Positions 62,801-64,000 of a stretch of 64,000 bases of DNA are shown in pieces. The stretch is from positions 1 to 64,000 of the forward strand of contig JAMZAV010001427.1 in the NCBI GenBank assembly GCA_024449915.1, written 5' to 3'. This DNA is from Sweltsa coloradensis (Eukaryota; Arthropoda; Insecta; Plecoptera; Chloroperlidae). Position 1 is the stretch's first letter. Every line of letters starts with the position of its first letter. Below the pieces are notes generated by a model that was not told the origin of the DNA, ran no database searches, and worked only from the letters and a program-made list of their open reading frames with translations. The position numbers and the translations under genes were made by a program.

Positions 62801-63379
62801 TCTTGCTTGTATAATATTAATATTATTTGTAAAAGAAAAACTGTTGTCACAGGTATAGACATTTTGCAGGTATTGACATGTACAGGTATTGACTTTGTTA
62901 ACTTTTATCTGAACATCCTCGGGGGCTGTGCAGAACATTTTTGTTTAATGGAACTTTTTTTTTTTTACTATTTATTTAGACCACATAATAGTATACACAA
63001 ACAAGTGTACCAACGGGAAAGGATTCTAACACAAGTAGATTGTGTATCGCCATTTGTTTTTATGAGCTTCCAATGAATCTTTAATACGAGACAAGGAGGA
63101 TTTTGTACTCTTTCATAATACATTGCAGTTGAGAACCGTGAAGTAAAGATAGTTGACCATGTCACAGGTTCCATTTCTTCTGGTCGGATGAGCACAGTGA
63201 GCGCGTGCAGTGCGCACAGTCTTGGCGACAGTGGAACACACTCCGATCCCGAAGAGCGCAAGGCGGCCACGTTTAGAAACAACAACTACGAGGTTCCGCC
63301 AGCGCCCAGACGGTTCCACGCACCGCCTTCTTCCCTCGCACTGCCTGCGTTCAACGCTCCGATACCATCACCTGTGGAG
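15969..63379 (+). CDS. stumps: stumps/Dof-type FGF-receptor adaptor (BCAP/BANK family), whole gene span
   Basis: Fifteen exons chain in consistent phase to give 912 codons without a stop, and the protein continues past the right edge. In order it has an N-terminal Ser/Pro/Ala-rich extension (1-206, specific to this model), a TIR-like domain (about 207-366), a DBB domain (about 368-500), an ankyrin-like region (about 507-570), a tyrosine/proline-rich region (593-667), a helical coiled-coil region (667-797) and a Ser-rich tail. The DBB plus ankyrin combination defines the Dof/BCAP/BANK family. In flies Stumps is a cytoplasmic scaffold that couples FGF receptors to Ras/MAPK, partly through Corkscrew/SHP2; vertebrate BCAP binds PI3K through YxxM. 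Assignment to the arthropod member is by family logic, not by a search. Confidence 0.9.
16855..17130 (+). repeat. Degenerate tandem array containing CCGGCACCTCCACCATT
   Basis: About five units of 50-60 bases carry the order CCGGCACCTCCACCATT, CGTAAAAGTCAGGATGAG, then TTTACTATGCTAAGCC. Units differ largely by small deletions. The core GGCACCTCCACCAT also occurs outside the array at about 34533 and, altered, near 53596. Confidence 0.8.
19795..20365 (+). repeat. Degenerate tandem array, about ten units of roughly 55 bases
   Basis: Units share the order AGTCTGCTCCTCGTAA, GCGCAGCACTGTGGCC, AAGCAGGCCGACAGC, then TAACATGT. First and last units are close to this consensus while inner units show many one- or two-base deletions. 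No reading frame is conserved across units. Confidence 0.85.
21030..21212 (+). repeat. 61-base tandem repeat, three copies
   Basis: Units at 21030-21090, 21091-21151 and 21152-21212 are almost identical. Each contains GCATAAACAAGGCTGTG and the near-palindrome GCATGCCCGGGCAT. The open frames across it on the minus strand are a by-product, because 61 is not a multiple of three. Confidence 0.95.
22201..22440 (+). repeat. tRNA-derived SINE, family A
   Basis: The B-box-like GGATTCAAATTCCGTCGAGA is followed by GGCAATCCTGACTGGAGGT, a GAATGCAAAGGATTGAGT block and GGACATCCCTTCACAA. The same series occurs at 31436-31640 (minus), 43131-43340 (plus) and 44110-44225 (minus). The start is approximate. Confidence 0.75.
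22570..22851 (+). CDS. stumps: stumps-like exon 2, Ser/Pro/Ala-rich N-terminal extension
   Basis: The exon follows a TTCTCTTGTTCCCAG acceptor and ends at C/GTGAGT, with phase 1 at both ends. It encodes about 94 residues, beginning NPSYFSLEPGAMG, with a basic stretch KRSFRSLLRSVSAHAH and then a Pro/Ser-rich segment. I do not recognise a domain. Codon positions are GC-rich, unlike the flanking intron, as in the definite stumps exons. It joins exon 3 with a CGC (Arg) codon. It could instead belong to a separate gene nested in this region. Confidence 0.65.
23563..23850 (+). CDS. stumps: stumps-like exon 3, low-complexity N-terminal extension
   Basis: The exon lies between CTCGTGTTTCAG and G/GTAGGA and is phase 1 at both ends. 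It encodes about 96 residues, including SDMVFWTPNTVLLGETVDNH, then YYNMTMPLVGRRRHSIGTF, then an Ala/Ser/Thr-rich run and a basic end (SRRHRPAAAKAK). The aromatic and hydrophobic first half looks selected for, whereas the second half is low complexity. Joining to 50696 creates a GGT (Gly) codon, so it reads into the TIR-like domain, but the intervening intron is 26.8 kb. Intron 2 before it (711 bases) holds nothing notable. Confidence 0.65.
25316..25474. mobile_element. Short CAGTGGCGTATCC-ended element
   Basis: The left end CAGTGGCGTATCCAGAATTC matches the left end of the element at 12093. A right-end candidate, GTGCCATTG, stands at about 25466-25474. The interior is non-coding. Confidence 0.4.
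27060..27180 (-). repeat. tRNA-derived SINE, family B
   Basis: On the minus strand, GACGTGGGTTCGAATCCCGC is a tRNA-like B box, and downstream is CACCACTCATCGTCTCGAAT. The same order is seen on the plus strand at 38870-39045. Confidence 0.7.
28382..28658. mobile_element. MITE with CTAGGGAAACGCCAAAGTCG ends, copy 1
   Basis: The left terminus starts CTAGGGAAACGCCAAAGTCG, and the right end is an inverted copy extending over about 45 bases, although its last few bases have diverged. The interior contains CTAGCCTATCATAGGCTAG. A nearly identical copy lies at 30138-30418. Confidence 0.88.
28965..29215 (+). repeat. Irregular tandem repeat with GCTGGACAGAACCAG
   Basis: Five starts of TGCTGGACAGAACCAG or close variants occur. 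Two of the units (from about 28969 and 29135) continue through GGGTAGGGGGAGGAAAG and TTATTATGGACGGTACACAA. Other units are truncated. A weaker related copy may lie at 28790-28870. Confidence 0.8.
29600..29944 (+). repeat. Dispersed repeat of about 340 bases, copy 1
   Basis: This is nearly identical to 30694-31030 in the same orientation. It begins GGGCACGACATTTCACGGCC, contains a (CA)n tract at 29839-29868, and ends TTCGCTACGCTCACTCGTTC AATA. The terminal CGCTACGCTC motif resembles the ends of the Helitron-like elements here. It is non-coding. Confidence 0.9.
30138..30418. mobile_element. MITE with CTAGGGAAACGCCAAAGTCG ends, copy 2
   Basis: Both termini are intact: CTAGGGAAACGCCAAAGTCG on the left and its reverse complement on the right, with inverted similarity continuing to about 45 bases. 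It is the better preserved of the two copies. A tRNA-like SINE head follows immediately. Confidence 0.92.
30417..30492 (+). repeat. tRNA-like SINE head
   Basis: TAGTTGGCTAAGGCGC resembles an A box, and GGGTTCAATCCC resembles a B box about 45 bases downstream, the spacing of a tRNA internal promoter. The acceptor stem does not pair, so this is a tRNA-derived repeat rather than a tRNA gene. Confidence 0.5.
30694..31030 (+). repeat. Dispersed repeat of about 340 bases, copy 2
   Basis: This matches 29600-29944 along its whole length, with a shorter (CA)n tract at 30931-30955. It ends CTCACTCGTTCAATA. Confidence 0.9.
31436..31640 (-). repeat. tRNA-derived SINE, family A
   Basis: On the minus strand the B box GGGTTCAAATCCCGTCGAGA is followed by CCGGCAAACCTGACTGAAGG, GCGAATGCCAGGGATTGAGT and GGACATCCCTTCACAA. 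It is the best preserved family member here and carries a near-perfect pol III B box. Confidence 0.8.
34435..34486 (+). repeat. SINE fragment, CAGTTATATAACTG family
   Basis: Only the 3' part remains: CAGTTATATGACTGAGTG, GTAGACTCTAAATACGAA and a TTTATT tail. Confidence 0.65.
34770..34876 (+). repeat. SINE, CAGTTATATAACTG family, well preserved
   Basis: CTACAGGGTTGGCTTGGTCG opens the copy. GTCCCCCACTGAAAATCAG, the palindrome CAGTTATATAACTG, GTAGACTCTAAATAC and a (TTTA)n tail follow. It serves as the reference copy for this family. Confidence 0.85.
36232..36301 (+). CDS. Candidate alternative first exon of the stumps-like gene
   Basis: The ATG at 36232 opens 23 codons (MADSSQVGGRFYTINCINCT, then SNF) and ends on codon position 1 at an excellent donor, A/GTAAGT. 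That is exactly the phase required by the exon at 50696, and joining creates an AGT (Ser) codon that leads directly into the TIR-like domain. A product starting here would lack the 206-residue extension and resemble the more usual N-terminus of this family. The 200 bases upstream are GC-richer than the surrounding intron. Chance agreement in phase is one in three, so confidence is limited. Confidence 0.4.
38870..39045 (+). repeat. tRNA-derived SINE, family B
   Basis: GACGTGGGTTCGAATCCCTC is the B box; an A-box-like TAGGGCACTGGTCCGAAGC precedes it. The body ends CACCACTCATCGTCTCGAAT, as in the minus-strand copy at 27060-27180. Confidence 0.7.
42223..42277. repeat. Short perfect-arm hairpin
   Basis: GGTCCACTAGATAC (42223-42236) pairs with GTATCTAGTGGGCC (42264-42277) across a 27-base loop. 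Function unknown. Confidence 0.6.
43131..43340 (+). repeat. tRNA-derived SINE, family A
   Basis: GGTGGCTCATGCGGTCGG resembles a tRNA A box, followed by CCGCCACTGCCAATCCTGAG, CCGAGGTTTCCTTCAGTCG and GAATGCCGGGATCGAGTCTT, then GGACATTCCGTTCACAA. It is diverged but collinear with the copies at 22201 and 31436. Confidence 0.7.
43401..43855 (+). repeat. 228-base direct tandem duplication
   Basis: GACTGGAACAACGTCGA starts at 43401 and again at 43629. Each unit continues through CCTTTCCTTGTGCAAGGCCT and GAGGTGGCCGACGTTATTCC to a CACCGCCGCAAGAGT segment. Units differ by small indels that shift the frame, so the open frames across it are not conserved coding sequence. Confidence 0.92.
44110..44225 (-). 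repeat. tRNA-derived SINE, family A
   Basis: On the minus strand, GCTGGTTCGACACCCGTCAC is B-box-like. It is followed by a body with CTGAAGGTTAAGCCCAGG and GGGATTGATCTTC, collinear with the other family A copies. Confidence 0.6.
44756..45019 (+). CDS. Small coiled-coil reading frame, possible retroelement ORF1 remnant
   Basis: The ATG at 44756 opens an 87-residue frame that ends TGA at 45019. The first 20 residues are basic. The rest is a clear heptad-type helix containing SKTQAQLLEESQLQTSKLE and ECKEENQLLREENLELAGKV. A short basic start followed by a coiled coil is seen in ORF1/gag-like proteins of non-LTR retrotransposons, and no splice partner or downstream reverse transcriptase is visible. 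It could equally be a short independent gene. I do not recognise a specific family. Confidence 0.35.
   Translation: MPQTEAKTVQKSKGKRSFTRALAGAVQLMVRFMQDVSKTQAQLLEESQLQTSKLEAIVADVAECKEENQLLREENLELAGKVNSLCL
45203..45954 (+). mobile_element. Helitron-like element, family 1 copy 2
   Basis: The start TTGGATGAGCGTAGCGAGCG and the end CGCTCATCCAACAACGCG plus GCGTTTTCCTAGT are the same as at 13244-14045. The AT-rich interior repeats CTACATGCTTTATCC. It is non-coding. Confidence 0.65.
46115..46172 (+). repeat. SINE fragment, CAGTTATATAACTG family
   Basis: TGACTGAGATGGGTAGACTC, then TAAATACGGATTTATTAATT, retains the 3' portion of the family followed by a TTTA-rich tail. Confidence 0.55.
47131..47883. 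mobile_element. MITE-like element with GGCCCCGATTCATG ends
   Basis: The left end GGCCCCGATTCATGTACATT and the right end, its inverted counterpart, match over about 35 bases, including a CGGTATAAG-like inner part. A second CCAATTCATGAAGACTTATC block lies just inside the left end. It is non-coding and no target duplication is clear. Confidence 0.78.
49451..49580 (+). repeat. SINE, CAGTTATATAACTG family, diverged
   Basis: It opens GCAGGGTTGGCTTGGTCGGC, continues through TAATGTCCCCCATTGGAAAT, and ends TAGACTCTAAAGTCTAAATA plus an ATTT tail. The central palindrome has been lost by mutation. Confidence 0.75.
49944..50222. mobile_element. Poly-C-rich element(s) with CAGTGGCGTCACTAG-type ends
   Basis: CAGTGGCGTCACTAGGGG near 49947 is mirrored by CTAGTGACGCTCCTG near 50215. 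Inside, further GCCACTGG and GCCACTGC motifs and three long C runs suggest one element inserted into another. Confidence 0.5.
50696..50816 (+). CDS. stumps: stumps-like exon 4, start of the TIR-like domain
   Basis: A CTTCCTCTAG acceptor precedes VMADIMLVSSRDSSAAALW and then EYVTSCFDIICRQRNRPPY. The hydrophobic first strand followed by a serine-rich loop and an amphipathic helix is the opening of the TIR-like fold found in Dof/BCAP/BANK proteins. An in-frame ATG at 50701 could itself start translation. The exon enters in phase 1 and leaves in phase 2 at AA/GTAAGT. The following 386-base intron is plain. Confidence 0.9.
51203..51402 (+). CDS. stumps: stumps-like exon 5, middle of the TIR-like domain
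   Basis: The exon encodes VISLFLEDLASSNLSCSKVR, then LQIVVVCPALLSSVNEQP, then a helix to AEDSITEQQKAG. The LQIVVVCPALL strand corresponds to the central hydrophobic strand of the domain. It enters in phase 2 and exits in phase 1 at AG/GTTAGT. The 433-base intron that follows is AT-rich with nothing notable. Confidence 0.92.
51836..51999 (+). CDS. stumps: stumps-like exon 6, end of the TIR-like domain
   Basis: Residues AGYPQWKCMAVKDRDESFV, then a helix through EEAMSILNRPCSRGENE, then RPQFSLFPKKVKE close the TIR-like domain and form the link to the DBB domain. It starts in phase 1 and ends in phase 0 at GAG/GTGCGT. The intron to 52653 (654 bases) contains only AT-rich sequence. Confidence 0.92.
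52654..52950 (+). CDS. stumps: stumps-like exon 7, DBB domain
   Basis: This 99-codon exon, phase 0 at both ends, encodes the DBB (Dof/BCAP/BANK) domain. It has an IG-like beta fold with GCSKVLILLSEPIAKDDTLT, VLELGVKRRNAHTLHFTVPP, and CTVSLYKNNQPIGVRQVK, followed by a helix RMRELDQLLRSVDSPLELM. In flies this region of Dof is needed for self-association and receptor contact. It is the strongest diagnostic segment for the gene. The 1,076-base intron after it contains a small inverted repeat at 53814-53938. Confidence 0.94.
53814..53938. repeat. Small inverted-repeat element in intron 7
   Basis: Arms of about 45 bases include GGTGGTGTTCATGAT on the left and ATCATGAACACCACC on the right, extending outward through CTGTTCT/AGAACAG and ACATATTTA/TAAATATGT. 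The loop is about 30 bases. It looks like a compact MITE. Confidence 0.75.
54027..54147 (+). CDS. stumps: stumps-like exon 8
   Basis: The exon encodes SFGFSDRDQLDTFLVSAFQ, then RNLPPHFNLLN and a Pro/Ser linker. It corresponds to the helical end of the DBB region just before the ankyrin-like part. Phase 0 in, phase 1 out at A/GTGAGT. Confidence 0.9.
54652..54842 (+). CDS. stumps: stumps-like exon 9, ankyrin-like region
   Basis: PEDLPTLLHFSAAHGLERLS begins an ankyrin-type repeat (TLLHFSAAHG), and ASDLTPADLAERAGHEKLAG completes a second half-repeat (TPADLAE). BCAP, BANK and Dof all have short ankyrin repeats at this place. The exon ends in phase 0 at ATG/GTACAT, a weak donor, and exon 10 at 55330 continues in phase 0. 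Failure to splice reads 15 more codons to a stop (see 54843-54890). Confidence 0.9.
54843..54890 (+). CDS. Possible alternative C-terminus by exon 9 read-through
   Basis: Reading past the weak donor adds 15 residues (VHRVTHLYARAGALD) and a TGA at 54888-54890, still in GC-rich sequence. An AATAAA stands at 55118-55123. The product would contain the TIR-like, DBB and ankyrin-like parts but no signalling tyrosines or coiled coil. Confidence 0.3.
   Translation, partial: VHRVTHLYARAGALD
55118..55123 (+). terminator. AATAAA polyadenylation signal candidate in intron 9
   Basis: The hexamer lies 228 bases after the read-through stop at 54890 and could terminate the short isoform. Introns in AT-rich genomes contain such hexamers by chance. 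Confidence 0.25.
55330..55396 (+). CDS. stumps: stumps-like exon 10
   Basis: A TTGTTTTGCAG acceptor leads into QMNEFTSMYSYLKVMSEGGH, a short helix-like segment linking the ankyrin-like part to the tyrosine-rich region. Phase 0 in, phase 1 out at G/GTGGGT. The 811-base intron after it carries a 5S-derived SINE. Confidence 0.88.
55545..55927 (+). repeat. 5S rRNA-derived SINE (SINE3-like)
   Basis: ACCGAAGTTAAGCAAC (55570-55585) and GGGTGACCGC (55611-55620) are the conserved internal promoter blocks of 5S rRNA, at about the right spacing. They stand between CGGTCGCTTAGCC and TACCGCTGGC, which resemble diverged 5S ends. About 250 bases of unrelated body follow, ending in an AATAATAAT-rich tail. 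A 5S head, unique body and simple tail make a SINE3-type element rather than a 5S gene. It lies in the sense orientation in intron 10. Confidence 0.82.
56208..56430 (+). CDS. stumps: stumps-like exon 11, phosphotyrosine-motif region
   Basis: The exon encodes residues 593-667 of the model, a tyrosine- and proline-rich, probably disordered segment. It has three YxxP motifs at exact ten-residue spacing (YQMP at 599, YQIP at 609, YQVP at 619). YDEL is at 636 and YMDM at 655. YxxP is the known consensus for Crk/Nck-type SH2 domains, and YxxM for the p85 subunit of PI3K, the route used by BCAP. Two PSPRP segments are possible SH3 ligands. It enters in phase 1 and leaves in phase 2. A SINE begins 43 bases after the donor. 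Confidence 0.92.
56473..56585 (-). repeat. SINE, CAGTTATATAACTG family, full length
   Basis: On the minus strand it opens CGGGGCCTACAGGGTTGGCT, has the central palindrome CAGTTATATAACTG, and ends with an (ATTT)n tail. It lies antisense in intron 11, only 43 bases past the exon 11 donor. Confidence 0.85.
57051..57318 (+). CDS. stumps: stumps-like exon 12, helical region
   Basis: After LDFLSPGLNFDLSPLQAVDR the sequence becomes long, charged and helical: QKDPNEVQSELVEIINDFKN, then TEVEKLVASWKNRLDVQQDF and KDKQ. Such a conserved helical block before a coiled coil is seen in the C-terminal half of Dof/BCAP proteins. Phase 2 in, phase 0 out at CAG/GTAAGT. Confidence 0.92.
57616..58226. mobile_element. 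Foldback element with two 241-base near-perfect arms
   Basis: The left arm (57616-57856) and right arm (57986-58226) are inverted copies with hardly a mismatch that I can see; landmarks include GGGTACTTTCAGTACCC and GTCGACACATCTAACAAACA. The loop is 129 bases. Near-identity of the arms suggests recent origin or gene conversion. It is non-coding, and in the pre-mRNA it would form a very long hairpin. Confidence 0.93.
58374..58647 (-). mobile_element. Truncated Helitron-like element, family 1, minus strand
   Basis: Read on the minus strand it begins TTGGATGAGCGAAGCGAAG and continues with the family 1 order, but it lacks the CTAG terminus, so only the 5' part remains. Confidence 0.6.
58697..59395 (+). 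mobile_element. Helitron-like element, family 2 copy 1
   Basis: It begins GCGAGCGTTTCCATTTTACT and ends CAACTGAGCGTTTTCTAGT. The whole body is repeated at 59455-61046, apart from the insertion there. The 3' end resembles that of family 1. Confidence 0.7.
59455..61046 (+). mobile_element. Helitron-like element, family 2 copy 2, split by a hAT insertion
   Basis: It begins GCGAGCGTTTCCATTTGACT, is interrupted at 59668-60556, resumes with TAATCGAAAG and ends GAGCGTTTCCTAG, with T following. It is otherwise collinear with 58697-59395. Confidence 0.75.
59668..60556. mobile_element. Non-autonomous hAT element with exact 8-bp target duplication
   Basis: The left end is TAGGGGTGTCAACGATTA, and the reversed right end is TAGGGATGTCAAACGATTAA. 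ATTAAAGT flanks both sides (59660-59667 and 60557-60564). The uninterrupted sister copy at 58697 has this octamer only once, which proves the insertion. Subterminal regions are made of ATCGATTAATCGATT-type repeats. The 889-base interior has no transposase that I recognise. Confidence 0.95.
61047..61511 (+). mobile_element. Helitron-like element, family 1 copy 3
   Basis: The start TTGGATGAGCGAAGCGAAG abuts the CTAG end of the preceding family 2 copy, and the end is CGCTCATCCATCAACGCG plus GCGTTTTCCTAGT. It contains a T-run of about 28 near 61105. It is shorter than the other two copies through internal deletion. Confidence 0.65.
61973..62093 (+). CDS. stumps: stumps-like exon 13, coiled coil and basic patch
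   Basis: EQLNVMRAEHERLQKQIKES forms a coiled-coil helix. It is followed by a basic, aromatic patch, RATPFDRFRNFFKGSKGK, that could contact acidic phospholipids or partners. Phase 0 in, phase 1 out at G/GTGAGC. Confidence 0.9.
62531..62626 (+). CDS. stumps: stumps-like exon 14
   Basis: TKVENKEMEIIKINDVPQNR is followed by a serine/leucine-rich end. No domain is recognised. Phase 1 at both ends, with a TTTTCCAG acceptor and A/GTAGGT donor. It can be skipped without changing the frame, so it may be a cassette exon. Confidence 0.82.
63129..63379 (+). CDS. stumps: stumps-like exon 15, Ser-rich tail with a YEVP motif
   Basis: ENREVKIVDHVTGSISSGRM begins the exon, followed by a serine/histidine-rich stretch and FRNNNYEVPPAPRRFHAPP. 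YEVP at residue 882 is a fourth YxxP motif, next to a proline-rich possible SH3 ligand. The exon ends in phase 0 at GAG/GTGAGT, so the protein continues beyond the window. Confidence 0.9.
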
Positions 63380-64000
63380 GTGAGTACGCACGGGAACATT
63401 TTTTTGTATTTCAAGCCATTTTATTCCCACACAAAAAATCCATTTACATTTATAAACAAAATAAAATAATATTTCTACAAAACAAAGGATAGGTACTGTA
63501 ATTATATATACAACAGGAAAAAACTAAATGGGAAGCCTGTATAAAGAAAAAATATCCTTGTGGACCGGCTGTAAAAATTAAATTGAATTTAGTGTACTAG
63601 GCCTAAATGGTGTACAGATAATCAGTGGGTACAAGGGTTAATTACATACACTTTTTCCAATTGTGACAAACAAAAATCAAACAAACACAAATCCATTGGA
63701 AAAATATTATGCAATAACAAGTTAATAATAGTATAAGCAATTTACAAGTCAACAAACTAGAGTTAATAATAGGTACCGGTACCCCTCCCTCTTCTTACAT
63801 ATTATCACAGAATGTGTACCCATTACATGTCCCTCAATCCCCAATTCCAAGAATCATAAATCAGGCACTATATTCAACAAACCTGGCACTAACGAATACC
63901 ATCAGGGGGCTTCGAGCCTCACGACCATTTCCCAAAACAGAAGGACGATCAACAAATCAATATTTTCTGAAAGTAAATGCATAAAAAACTTGATTTCAAA
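63380..64000 (+). other. Start of intron 15 of the stumps-like gene
   Basis: The sequence is AT-rich, with no further exon or repeat that I can support before the edge. Confidence 0.7.

Noticed and set aside
62752..62852. Possible extra stumps exon (acceptor TTTTCTAG, donor CAG/GTATAG)
   Set aside because: It would enter in phase 1 but leave in phase 0, which breaks the frame into exon 15; the sequence is AT-rich.

Overview
This is eukaryotic nuclear DNA, almost certainly from an arthropod and most likely an insect with a large, repeat-rich genome. Short coding exons with GT/AG borders sit in very long AT-rich introns. Both recognisable genes are animal genes, and one (stumps/Dof type) has the domain set of the arthropod FGF-receptor adaptor. 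The rest is packed with short non-autonomous transposons, SINEs and minisatellites. I cannot name the species.

Two genes lie head-to-tail on the + strand. The first is the 3' part of a DNAJC12/jdp-type J-domain co-chaperone: two exons (1492-1710 and 5727-5939) that splice in phase, with the 5' exon off the left edge. Its 4 kb intron is filled by a nest of transposons. About 10 kb without a recognisable gene follows.

The second is a stumps/Dof (BCAP/BANK family) adaptor that fills the rest of the window and runs off the right edge. The core exons (50696-63379) encode a TIR-like domain, a DBB domain, an ankyrin-like region, a tyrosine/proline-rich region with evenly spaced YxxP motifs and a YxxM motif, and a coiled-coil region. 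Three upstream exons (15969-16014, 22570-22851, 23563-23850) join the core in perfect phase through introns of 6.6, 0.7 and 26.8 kb and would add about 206 residues at the N-terminus. A separate ATG exon at 36232-36301 has the same phase and may be an alternative start. The 15-exon model is open for 912 codons inside the window. A read-through of exon 9, followed by an AATAAA, suggests a short isoform that lacks all the signalling tyrosines.

Repeats explain much of the remainder. There are two hAT-type elements with exact 8-bp target duplications (270-1085 and 59668-60556), large foldback elements (3760-5404 and 57616-58226), and MITE pairs. Two Helitron-like families share one 3' end. There are also a 5S rRNA-derived SINE, tRNA-derived SINEs, a SINE family carrying the palindrome CAGTTATATAACTG, and several tandem arrays. 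I see no complete tRNA gene, no CRISPR array, no intact transposase or reverse transcriptase, and no viral genes.
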